In this document: piece by piece, positions 1-10,283 of the stretch | Position numbering within the stretch: position 1 is the stretch's first letter | How the letters are laid out: the number at the start of each line of letters is the position of its first letter | Origin: Ceratorhiza oryzae-sativae | Taxonomy: Eukaryota; Basidiomycota; Agaricomycetes; Cantharellales; Ceratobasidiaceae | DNA length: 64,000 bases | NCBI GenBank assembly: GCA_030998015.1 | Contig: JARWMV010000233.1 | Coordinates: 248,001 to 312,000 of the forward strand | Direction of reading: 5' to 3' | The notes under the pieces: model-generated | Seen by the model: the letters and a program-made list of their open reading frames with translations, nothing else | Databases searched by the model: none | Told to the model about the DNA's origin: nothing | Translations under genes and position numbers: made by a program

Positions 1-1180
1 GATCTCGTTGAGTGTGAGGATCAAGTGGCGGTGGCAAACAAACATGGACAAGCACGGATCGCCCAACAGGATACCCTTACTATCTCAGCACCGTATACAT
101 TCAGTTAAATTAGAATGGGCACAATCGGCAGCTATTTTTGATTAATCGCACAAGATTCAAATAGGATACACCTCGATGATGGCAATGGCCCTTTGCTGTC
201 ACCAGGATCGCCTGTGGGATGCTCGAACGTCACCTGTACACACATATTAGACACGAGAATAGCTCGTTCAGATTGGTAAGCCAGTATTTTGGTTGTTATA
301 TGGATGGCAAAGAGAGCATACTGGTTATGAGGAACTTCTGAGCTGCTGGCCCTCTCACGCAGGGAGGTATCTCGTGGCTAAGATACAAATCGTACTACAG
401 AGTACAGTGTGAATAGAATACATGAGAAAAAGAAAGAAAATACGATACCTTAGCTCAACTACGAAGGTAGAGAACTAAGGAAGGAGAGGGGTTTCCCGCG
501 AACTCGCGCATGATATCAGAGAGGGGGGATACGAAACAGAAACAAATATGCGCATACATACACGCATATGATTGTAAATTCAACAGGCCCCTACCGTCGC
601 GTGCCGCCTCATGTCCATTTCTGTTAAATGCATAAAACCAAAGTAGACGATTGAATACCGGATACACTCGCCTCTTCCTGAATATCTCAAATGTGAAATG
701 GCTTTTCCCATGTGACTCCGTTCATGATTAAAAGGCGCCAGCGTATAAGCTTAACTTTCCACTTAAGAAAACACCTTGACTCAAAAGGTGGTAGCTATGA
801 CTATCTTAAAGCGGTTCACATGTTTCAATCGACGGCTAATTTCAATGTACTGTGTCCCAGGGTGCCCCGTTCCCAGAACAAAGCCAAAAATTAAATTAAA
901 GTAGTGAACACTTCTCGTGAGACTCATGATTCAGGTAGCGCCCGTTGTGCCATAATAACATATGAAAAAATAATCATAGGCCATATAGATTATTGGCATT
1001 TCGCCGTGCGAAATCGTCATTAGGTTTTCGCAATCTCGTGAGTTGACGGCCATGACGATTATTCTCGTCTAAACCAGCTAATATTTCATACCATATTATC
1101 TTCTCGTGCCTTCGTTAAGCCGTTGTAAGTACCAATAAGCGCCTATACTGCGTGGCAAGCGGCTCGGTGAAGCTTGTGGC
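1..1180. other. Intergenic, no gene seen
   Basis: Only short open frames without splice continuity or recognisable domains. The stretch is AT-rich around 400-1130. Confidence 0.5.
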
Positions 1181-1189
1181 ACTTGCCAC

Positions 1190-1230
1190 AACTGGCACGT
1201 GATCCCAGAAGCACTGGTCACGTGCCAGTT
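1190..1230. promoter_or_regulatory. Inverted repeat with two CACGTG E-boxes upstream of VPS2
   Basis: Positions 1190-1202 and 1218-1230 are perfect 13-nt reverse complements separated by 15 nt, and each arm contains CACGTG. The site lies 64-104 nt upstream of the VPS2 start codon. CACGTG is the core recognised by bHLH factors of the Cbf1/Pho4 type in fungi. Binding here is inference. Confidence 0.5.
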
Positions 1231-1293
1231 GCCCACTCTCACACCCCGCGCTCGACTGCCATCTCATCATCGGTCGTCGGCTATTCCCTCAAG

Positions 1294-2285
1294 ATGAATA
1301 TCATGGTAAGTGTGGTTTATTATTGATTTAAGAACAATCTTGCTCAATATACAGCCAGGAAACGTTGTTTGGGAGGAGCGTGACTCCTGCTGAACGACTG
1401 CGGCAGCATCAACGCGCGCTGGCTAAAGCCCAACGGGAGCTTGATCGTGAACGAACAAAGCTAGAGCAGCAAGAGAAGAAGTTGGTGATGGATATCAAGA
1501 AGAGCGCCAAGTCTGGGCAAATGGTACGCCACATGCCCACCATTCCAATTTGACACCCCGCGCTGATGGTGATGCTAGAACGCGGCAAAAGTCATGGCCA
1601 AAGATCTCGTCCGGACGAGAAGATATGTCCAAAAATTCTACCAGATGAGGACCCAGCTCCAGGCCGTCGGGCTGCGTATCCAAACTCTCCGCAGTAACCA
1701 ACAAATGGCTGAGGCAATGCGCGGTGCCACTCGAGTATGTCCTGGTTTCTTTACCCTGGATCACCTTGTCTCAATTTATACCAGGCAATGGCGGGCATGA
1801 ATCGAGGCCTGAATCTTCCTCAAATCCAGCGGATTATGAACGACTTCGAGAAGGAGAGTGAGACGATGAACATGAAGGAGGAAATGATGAGCGACGCCGT
1901 TGACGATGTCATGGACGATGAGTTGGAAGACGAAGAGGAGGAGGGCAACAAGATCCTGCAAGAGGTTTTGGATGAAATTGGCGTTGGTCTCCAGCAGGAC
2001 GTGAGTGTTACCCCGCCATTCGTTCGAGCTAGTGACTGATGTTCCAAATGTCCCATTCAACTTCCGTTTCGACATTTCACTTCGTTCATTTAGTTGCAAC
2101 TTCCACCGACGGGGATAACCGCGTCAGCAAACCAGGTTGCCAACTCGCGAGAGATGATCGCGATTGGCGAAGGTCCTGGGGAAGGACCATCTACTAAACC
2201 TGCCCTGAGCGGAGGTGCAGGTGGTGGTGGAGCTTCCGACGAAGACGCCCTCCAGGCAAGGTTGGATAGATTGAAGCGTGGCTGA
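1294..2285 (+). CDS. VPS2: ESCRT-III subunit Vps2/CHMP2 (Snf7 family)
   Basis: Joined exons 1294-1305, 1359-1523, 1579-1734, 1785-2000 and 2094-2285 give 246 aa, the usual length of Vps2 (Did4). The product starts MNIMETLFGRSVTPAERLRQ, the Vps2-type N-terminus. A basic helical hairpin follows (about residues 15-110, including the LVRTRRYVQKFYQMRTQL stretch), then an acidic segment (about 140-175). The tail ALQARLDRLKRG fits a MIM1 motif, which in this family binds the MIT domain of the AAA ATPase Vps4. Known role: with Vps24 it caps Snf7 filaments on endosomes during multivesicular body sorting and recruits Vps4. The first coding exon is only 12 nt; its acceptor was placed at 1358 rather than 1354 because only that restores the frame. 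I see no defects. Confidence 0.93.
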
Positions 2286-3411
2286 GGAACGTTATGAACA
2301 GAATTCGAGGGCCAGCGAAGGAGAAGGATTTTAGAACCGGGAAACTCGTATGTGTTATGAATGCTTTGTATATGAAATAGAACTGTTCAATAAATCTCAA
2401 TCCAGGAATCCCTGTAGAATGGTTCTATTCGAGCCGTCATTTTCGCTCTTATATGGGAATATCTTCCATCGGCAAATGCACCACCTATATACAAGAAATA
2501 TATGCGTTTCAGCAACGCGGCCACAAACTCCCCGCTTAGATCCAATTCATGTTTGCTGCCAGCACGCATTTTCAACTTGTTATCATAACATCCAAACATT
2601 TTCCAACTCCTATTCAATATCAATCTCCCAATCCTTCATCTTCTTGAGATAGCTTGTGCCACTCACCAAGCCAGCCAACCGTAAACTAGTTTGTGGTGAT
2701 AAAAATCTAGGTTATATGAAGCATTATTCCTGCTTCTACGCCATGCACCACGACTCTGAGCAAGCTGGCCGGGGCCGCTTTGTTGGCGAGTGGCCCACCT
2801 GATGTGGCAACACCTGGTTGATGAAAAGGTCCCCATTTAGTCACCATCACAAGCAATCTTTAATTATCTTGCCCTCACAGACAGCGCATTCATTCCAGTG
2901 AAGTAATCTCTTCGTACTATAAAAACATGTTTATCATTCAATTGTGAGATTACAGCGATCGGGACTCCAAAATATCGACTACGCTTGCGGACCCACCAGA
3001 CCATAAGAACAGTGAGCCATCGGTTTTGCACAGAATAGCATTCTTCGATTCAGAGACCTCACAATATATAACTGTCGCAGCCTCGACGCTACAAAAATAT
3101 GATAGCGGCTTGTAAGAGGTTTTCCATCCACAAATATCGAAGACCAAAAGCAGCGTGATACGAAAATCGAAATAGAGAGAATGGAGAAAATGGATCAGAT
3201 TTAGAAAATGAGAATGGGAGTACAAATCAGACAGCGAGCAAACATTTGGCACGCCTAGACATGGAAAAAATGGCGCATAAGCGTAACGATCTGATTTGGA
3301 TTGATACTGGTTTGGTTTGGCGATGATTTTGAGCTGGTGTTTGCGACTAGTTCATTGCCGGCGAGCAGGGCCCGAGTATATTCATCTGCCCAAAAAGCTG
3401 CGTCGTTCGTC
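2286..3411. other. Intergenic, no gene seen
   Basis: Low-scoring short frames only, none with a domain or a splice partner. This probably holds the VPS2 3' UTR and downstream flank. Confidence 0.45.
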
Positions 3412-4416
3412 CTAGTACGCCAATTGCTGGCAGGCGGACATAGGTGCCTGCACACCGACAGGCTCGTCGTAAGGTGCGGGAGGCAGTGCCGACGACTGAA
3501 GAGTCACCACCTGATACCGACTCGGCGTAGATCGCTTAGACGAGGCGCGCAACTCGGTGCGAGGGTCAGGACGTGGTCGTGGACAAAGGCGGGGGCGAGC
3601 CAGGAGTTTCGCGGGCTCTTCCGCTATCTCCGTGCGAGCTCGTGCGCCTGGTACCTCGGAGGCAGCCAACCCGAGCAGATGCGGCTTCGGGTCCGCGTTG
3701 GAGAAAGGCGATCGGAAACTTCGCCTTGGCTTCGTGTAATCCGTGTGACAGTGTCCCCGGTACGCCTACTCGAGCTTCTGCAGGTCGTTCGTTTTGAGGC
3801 GACCCATGATCTTGCGGACCATCTCCATGAACGTCACCACAACATTCAGATTGTAGTGGACGTCGTATGGTGTCTGAACCTACTGGTAAGCAAATGTCAC
3901 TAACGCACAAGAGTGCAAGTGCATACGACGCGGGGACCTCGGGACCGTCATGCTGGAGCGGCTCGCCAGCTTCAATAACGGCCCGGCGCTTTGGCGGACC
4001 CGGGGAGTGATAGGGGTATGACTATGATACGGGACATAGCCAGCTTGAAGACCAGGGACTTCCTACAGATAACGGCCTTGAGGAAAAGGTTTCCGTCCTC
4101 GTAGCGAGCTCTGTGAAACTCAATGGTGCCAAAAGAGACTAGAGCAGGATATGGATGAGCGACGAGCGACAAAAGAGGGGCGGCAAACTCACCATAAGCG
4201 TGGTGTGTGAAGAAAGGGGTGAGTAGCCTTGATGGTGTTTTGGGAGGATTTAGGGGTCAACGATGAGACGAGATCCACAAATCCGACGGCATCCACGATG
4301 GGCGAGTGTGGTACCGCTTGAGGTGCTTGGGGTTGGAGTGCCCTCAGCTTTGGTGAGGGTGGGTGGAGGATGAGAGACAAGACCGAGCGAGCATTTTTCT
4401 TGAGGCTTTTTAACAC
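3412..4416 (-). pseudogene. Decayed copy of the unknown-family gene at 14546-15529
   Basis: Read on the minus strand, this region aligns along its whole length with the intact three-exon gene at 14546-15529. Shared segments include FVDLVSSLTPKSSQNT, RKSLVFKLAMS and VVVTFMEMVRKIMGRLKTND. Both intron positions are recognisable. Damage is clear. The homologous start codon reads GTG. Single-base length changes either side of the first intron shift the frame. The middle exon runs into a stop near 3975. An in-frame TAG near 3770 replaces an arginine codon just before AYRGHCHTDYTK. Homology continues upstream of the start codon in both copies, so 5' flank was duplicated too. I call it a pseudogene; the function of the family is unknown. 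Confidence 0.75.
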
Positions 4417-5800
4417 ATTGGCCTCGCGCGACAGGGTCGGGTGTATGCTTTCAGATTATATAAACCGTGCGACAGACCATTGAGATACAGGGTCATGCAA
4501 CAAACAGATTGACTAGCTAGACCCATCAGTAGACCCACGTCCCCACAGTCGAAAGCGAGAAACCTAGCACTGAGATTGGCGTAGCGATACCTGGCGAGGG
4601 GACGCTGATGCGTATTCATGTTATCTTTGATCGGCGTTGCGCTCCTAAGAGGATTAGACTTTGATAGTTGACACCTCAGAGGCGGCAACTACATTTGAAA
4701 TTCACCTGACATCATTCTCTCAGTGTTAACCCCGTTGTGCGGCGAGTGAATTGACCTTTCATTACGATAAACAACTCCTGCGATACACAACACGACTCTA
4801 GTTTCTCGAGCTTCGGCTTTCTTCTGTCACATAATTCTCTCTAATACATTCCAAACCTTACAAGCATCTCGAACAGCATAACAAGGGTGCAGCTATCTAA
4901 CGACATCCTACCGCGTCCACGAACGAGCTTGTTAGTCGCCAAAGACTTTGAGAAACATATCACGAGCCAAATTTGTGATGCTCCAGCCGTTTGTCCATGT
5001 CAAAGCCCATTTCAGGATCTTCAATCCCCACGGGCTATTTTCGTGGTGAACAATGGTCCCCCCACGCTTTTGATCCGCCAAACCCATTGAGTTCAACGAG
5101 ATAATTTTAGTCGCCTTCCAGCCTCCATTCTGCCGTCTCACACAGGTCTTCGCGGAACACGCTTTGCCGGCGAATAGTTCAGTCGGTTAGTCCCAAATAA
5201 GATGCATTTATTTAGGGCAGTGACACCACGAGCCATATGCAGTGCTTAGGCTGCTTGGATTCAGTACGCCCAATATAGTTTCATTTCCTTCCAATATTTA
5301 GACAATTCAATGATCCTGTGCAAATCCATGGAATTGACGAGCGCTCTTGCCCAGCTTTTATTCGACATTGACCCAGCGTAGCCTTTACTTATATCTCCTG
5401 ACTGTCATTCATGTTCTCTTTTTGTCGTTGCCTCATTCGCCTGCCACCACGTGACTCTCCTTTTTTTTATAATATATATATATATATACTTAACGAGCTA
5501 CATGAACACGAGGTCAAACCGCTCGGAGGGAGAGAGAGGAAGCAGAAGAGGAGAACAGAACCACGTGACTCGCCTTCGGCGCCCGCTCGGACAAATATCT
5601 TGCTTGGCTACATACGTGCCATCCCTGTTCCTGCTGTGCGGGGCACGGACATGTGAAAGTTCCCGACCGCCCGATGGCTGGATCCCCCAACTGGCCAAGG
5701 GTACGGTACAAGAGTCCGAACCATGGATTTCGTCATCCCCATGTTCTGAGCTCAAGGGGCGTTTCAACAGGGATGAGAAAATGCAAAGAATGGGCGCTCC
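4417..5800. other. Intergenic with a short AT microsatellite
   Basis: No supported gene. A (TA)n tract lies near 5470-5490. Open frames across 5411-5844 overlap on both strands without domain content. Confidence 0.4.
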
Positions 5801-5810
5801 AGATTCGACG

Positions 5811-5817
5811 TATAAAG
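5811..5817 (+). promoter_or_regulatory. TATA box of the secreted barwin-like gene
   Basis: TATAAAG 71 nt upstream of the ATG at 5888, in a plausible position for transcription to start 30-40 nt before the start codon. Confidence 0.5.
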
Positions 5818-5887
5818 CTCTTCGAGCTTGAAGCTCCACACTGACTATTCTAAGTTCCTCGTCTTTCTTTATTCCCTTGCGTCAGAC

Positions 5888-6540
5888 ATGCCTGCCGTCT
5901 CCAAGCTTTTTACTCTGGCCGCAGCCTGTATCTTCCTTGTCAGCCCCGTCGCATCAACATCGGCATTTTCTCACCGTCACTCGCAAAACGAAGTAGCCCC
6001 ACGAGGCTCCAAAACTCATCGCGGAGGTTCAGTAAGTGACTGCCGTGCTCTATCCTGTGCTCTTCGCTGATCATGATTGTTCGTAGGCTACATATTGTAG
6101 GTTCTTCGTTACTTTTGTCTTAGCTATAATATTCAACGTATTGTCAGATAACGTGGAGGAAAACACTGGCGCATGCGGGGAGTACCACAACAATGGCGAG
6201 TTCGTCGCCGCAATTGGCAAACACCTCTGGGATCAAACTCAAGGCTTGTCACCGATAGTCAGTCTAATGTTCCCCCTGTCTAACCTTTCCAATAGATGGG
6301 CGAGGCAGGAGTAATCTGTGTGGCAAGATGATTACCATCAATTGGCAAGGCAAGTCTGTGCGTGTCAAGACCGTCGATGATTGTGAAGGCTGTGACGACA
6401 ACAGCCTGGATCTTTCTCCGGCCGCGTTTCAACAACTTGCCGATCTCGGTACGCCAAGATTTCGTTTCATATTGATCCACGGACTAAATTCAATCGTAGA
6501 CCAAGGAAGGTTAAACAACATATCATGGAAATTTGATTAA
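5888..6540 (+). CDS. Small secreted double-psi beta-barrel (RlpA/barwin-like) protein
   Basis: My model joins 5888-6031, 6087-6096, 6148-6247, 6309-6448 and 6500-6540 into 144 aa. A signal peptide covers about residues 1-24, with hydrophobic core LFTLAAACIFLVSPVAS. The mature part carries family landmarks: ATYYNVEENTGACG, then LCGKMITINW, then VKTVDDCEGC, LDLSPAAFQQLADL and the closing QGRLNNISW. This pattern is the double-psi beta-barrel shared by barwin, expansin-like and kiwellin-like proteins, and such small fungal proteins are usually secreted to the wall or apoplast. The conserved aspartate of the VDDC motif is present. No cellulose-binding domain is seen, so enzymatic activity is doubtful. 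The second coding exon is only 10 nt, but it is needed to form ATYY. The donor at 6248 (GTCACC) is weak, so that boundary is uncertain. Confidence 0.8.
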
Positions 6541-8095
6541 TTTGTCGCTTCGCTAGTCCTCGCTAGGACTATTATGTATTATATGGATATTTAATTACTC
6601 TGCATATTGCATATAATAAACACACTCGTTACCGGACCAGCACGGATATACATGTAACAGATTGCTTCAATGCTTAAGCGCGACTTTTTCGAACACATCG
6701 TGGATCTCTAGGTTTACACTCAAAACTACCCGAAGAAAATAGTGGGAGACTGGTTCAGCCCGTTCTCCAATTCAGTTCTCCGTTTGCCCACGCTGCGTGG
6801 ACATTTATACCCACACCTCACTGAGAGCCCTTGCTTGACTCCCACTTAGTTTCGACGCAAAAACCTAGACCCCGGTAAAACACACTCTGATCTCCTCGGA
6901 CAAATCATTTGATCCGGGAACACTTCTAATATTGAAATGACTGAAACATGCTGCATTGCCTAGAATCACATCGGTGGAAGCCTGGTGAACAAATTGACCA
7001 TATGGTTCGCTAATATTATATATGCTCGACGAAGATGGCGCTCGAAACGGATAGAGCGACATGCTTCGGCTGGGAAAAATCTCACGTGACAATGTCCTCG
7101 TGCACGTCTGGGTAGCAGGCCGGCAGGATGAACAATCATGGCGAAGAGAAATAATCCTGCATACATCTAATTGTCTGCTTCTATTACTCATACCGCATTC
7201 AAGGGCTGTGTGTTCTCTCGGCATACAACGAGTCTCGCCGTTCGAAGGAGCAGCAAGGCGCAAATTTCGTAAGAAATCTTAGATGTCACGCTTTTGGCTA
7301 CAAAATCTGCTTCCATGCAGCCAGATTCTTCTTGTAACTGATTCAAAAATCAGCTGCGGCTCAATATTAATGTACTAGACCAGAAGGATGCTTGCGCGTG
7401 GAAATTAGTGTTCAATCGTTTGAGCATTCGATGCAATTGAAGGACTTCCCAGCGGCCACTTTTCCACTCCTCGTTGACGGGGAGTTGGATCAAGCAACTC
7501 ATCCACGCCATACTGGTGATCAATTCTTCAAAGAGGCTGCGCTCTCGATCAAACTATGAGTTACGGCGGAGACTATATATGTGCACCGCCTACTCTTGTA
7601 ATGATCCCGCAAAACTCTTGATTGTGCATGGTGTTGACATGCGCCTGAGGGATACAAACATCCAATACCATAAGGCTTGGTCCTTCTCAGCCCTTGTTGC
7701 TATTGAACGACGGAAATGGATTATAAATGTTTCAGCATTGCGGCTCGACCGATATAAACCTGGCAGCTGGGCCTTGGTCGCTTGGACGAATAACACCAGG
7801 TGAAACTGAATGTTTACACTATCCGATAGATCAAATAAAAAATTATCGCAATGGCATGTGGCCGACATTCGCATTAGCATGAGCAATGGTGGCCGTGCTT
7901 GGGCTTTTGAACCGAGTTTGCTTGTCTATGTTTAGGTATGTGTTAGGCTCGCAGCCACTCGATCAACCCGACACGTGCTTGTCCCAGCAGCCACCTCTAG
8001 TCGGGGTAAAATCCCATACATAACTGAATCAATCTTATTTCCTACTGTACAGCGTCAATTTTCCAGTTTAATCACAAAGGATTAAGACACCACTC
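6541..8095. other. Intergenic, no gene seen
   Basis: Frames up to about 130 aa occur on both strands near 6865-7886 but overlap one another and show no domain, signal peptide or splice logic. Confidence 0.4.
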
Positions 8096-9628
8096 ATGCG
8101 ACTTCTTCCTGGTGCCAGTTACCCGGCGGTTCCGCAAGCCAACCTTGCGAGAACTCTCAACAAACTATCAGATCAGCTTTGGGGACAAGGGCGCCGGAAT
8201 GAATCTGTAAAGGCCGTGCGGAAATCTGTAGAGCTTACTCGCGAACTGATTGCAGACAGGCCAACAGTCTTTATTCCTCACCTCGCTGGACTCCTCGGCA
8301 ATCTGTCAAAACGTTCTGCCAGCGTCGGTCAATATGAAGATGCATTGGATGCCGCAGAAGAGTCGGCAGCGCTGTATCGCTCTTTGGCCGCGAGTCATCC
8401 TACAATATATGACGCAGACCTGGCCCGCTCTCTCAATGACTTGTCGGCTCATCGGTCGGGCATGGGTCTTCATGTCGAGGCCCTACAAGCGCTCGAAGAA
8501 GCAGTGGGACTTTATAGACCACTGGCAATACAAAGCTCGTCCGAAATCACCATAGAATTCGCCATAGCGCTGTCTAATCTATCTAGCAGTCTGAATGCTG
8601 CTGAGCGCTACAACGAGGGGTTGCCTATCGCCCGAGAGGCTGTGACAGTACACGAAGGACTTGATTCCGACCATACAATCGGCTGCAACCCGTACCTTGC
8701 CAAATCCCTTGTCGACCTCTCCGCTTACTTGTCTAGTTTGGGGCAACGGGAGGAAGCATTTCAGGTGGCAAAACGGGCAACTGAGCGATATCGAACTCTC
8801 TCATCAAATCATCCCTCTTCTTTTGATGCCCCTCTCGCAGATTCGCTCGTTCGCCTTTCTGGTTGCCTTGATGACCTAGGTCGAAAGGAGGAGGCGCTGC
8901 AAGAATTGAAATCGGCATTGATGACTTACCGACAGTTGGTGGCCAATCAACCTGCAGCTTTTAATCCTAATTTGGCGGCCTGTCTCAACCGTGTCTCCTG
9001 CCACATGTCTGATATGGGCCACCACGACGGTGCGGCAGAGATGGCACAAGAGGCCATAAAGCTCCGTCGGCAATTATTTGAGTATAGCGCCGACTCGTTC
9101 CGCCCGGATCTTGCCGTCTCGCTGCACAATATGTCCAAAGTCCTTGTCAAGTCTGGCCGCCGTGAGGAAGCACTGCCGGTATTACAAGAAGCCTTGGAGC
9201 TTTATCGGCAGTTGGCCGCCGATAAACCGGAAGCATACAACCAAGACCTTGCCGAGTGTCTCAGCGATCTGTTTGATTGTATGCTCAACTTGGAAAATCA
9301 TAAAGCAGAAGCCCATCAACCAATAAGGGAGGCCATAGAACTTTATAGACAGCTCGCAGCACAGGATTCAGCCTACAATACTGCACTCGCTACCGGCCTT
9401 CAAAATCTGTCGAACTACCTGATAATGGGGTCCCAGTATGATCAAGGTGTAGACATTTCGCGAGAGGCAGTGTCCTTGACTCGTCAACTGGCGGAAACTA
9501 GCCCTGCTGCATTCAACCCAAGTCTCGCCAAGTGTCTTGGCAACCTCGCTGTATGCTTGGACAACATAGGCCGTCAAGAGGAAGCGGGAGCTGCAAGAGA
9601 AGAAGCGGGGAGGCTAGAGACTGCGTAA
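8096..9628 (+). CDS. Stand-alone tetratricopeptide-repeat (TPR) array protein
   Basis: A single 510-codon frame encodes about 11 tandem repeats of roughly 46 residues. Each has a xNPxLAxxLxxLS first helix and a GRxEEALxxxxEAVxLYRQLA second helix; repeats 6-8 are the cleanest (for example FRPDLAVSLHNMSKVL). TPR arrays form superhelical protein-binding surfaces. In basidiomycetes this repeat type commonly forms the C-terminal part of large NACHT/NB-ARC or CHAT proteins. Here no NTPase or protease domain is fused and none is recognisable upstream, so the gene is either a solo TPR protein or a fragment. Repeat 9 is slightly irregular and the last repeat is short. There are no introns, unlike most neighbours. 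The start is the first in-frame ATG and leaves only a short leader before repeat 1. Confidence 0.75.
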   Translation: MRLLPGASYPAVPQANLARTLNKLSDQLWGQGRRNESVKAVRKSVELTRELIADRPTVFIPHLAGLLGNLSKRSASVGQYEDALDAAEESAALYRSLAASHPTIYDADLARSLNDLSAHRSGMGLHVEALQALEEAVGLYRPLAIQSSSEITIEFAIALSNLSSSLNAAERYNEGLPIAREAVTVHEGLDSDHTIGCNPYLAKSLVDLSAYLSSLGQREEAFQVAKRATERYRTLSSNHPSSFDAPLADSLVRLSGCLDDLGRKEEALQELKSALMTYRQLVANQPAAFNPNLAACLNRVSCHMSDMGHHDGAAEMAQEAIKLRRQLFEYSADSFRPDLAVSLHNMSKVLVKSGRREEALPVLQEALELYRQLAADKPEAYNQDLAECLSDLFDCMLNLENHKAEAHQPIREAIELYRQLAAQDSAYNTALATGLQNLSNYLIMGSQYDQGVDISREAVSLTRQLAETSPAAFNPSLAKCLGNLAVCLDNIGRQEEAGAAREEAGRLETA

Positions 9629-10283
9629 TTAGATTGCCGGGTAGAATCTGAGCGAGCTGGTTTACTTGGTATCTTAACCTTGTTGCATAGATGTCGGTTG
9701 GATAGGGCAGAGCTGAGTGACCCTGTATTCGTTGGGATATTTACAATGTTGCTGTTAAACTGGATGATACAATGATGTATATTCCGTTTGTACGATAGTG
9801 AAGTTCCCAACGAATGAAGGGTTGTATGCACTTGTCTGTCTCTTAGTGATTAAAGTGGCATACAGCCACATGTGTCGTGAATCAACACGCTTGATCTTAC
9901 GTGGGTATCTGTACTCTTCGCCAACAGCTGATGACTCTCGGCCCGCTTTTCGTTTTTTTCGTAAATGATTAGCATGATGGTGAATTGGACGCGATCTATT
10001 TTGGGTTTGTTCCTTACTCATCGCCAAATTCGAACGGGTGTATGCCACATTGAGTAAGGATGCGACGTAATGCAAGCATTCACGTAACGAAGTCGTGTGA
10101 GCGATTATATACTGGTGGTACGACAAAACAGGGTTAGCTGAGTGGTACCAGCACCACAAAGGCTATTCAATGGTATGACGAACGCGCGGAGTCTTCAGAA
10201 AACCAGAGTTTATTATATCTCGATTCGGGAACTGAATAAAATGCACATGTATCATCTTGTCACCAAAAAAAGTTTCTTCACAA
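9629..10283. other. Intergenic between convergent TPR and ATG9 3' ends
   Basis: Shared downstream flank of two convergent genes. I see no gene. Confidence 0.5.

Noticed and set aside
3301..3903. 200-codon plus-strand frame
   Set aside because: Antisense to the pseudogene at 3412-4416, whose minus-strand reading matches a paralogue.
5460..5495. AT microsatellite as a functional element
   Set aside because: A short simple repeat with no supporting context.
10130..10200. tRNA-like GTTAGCTGAGTGGT stretch
   Set aside because: Looks like a D-arm, but there is no matching T-arm GTTCGA or acceptor pairing in range.
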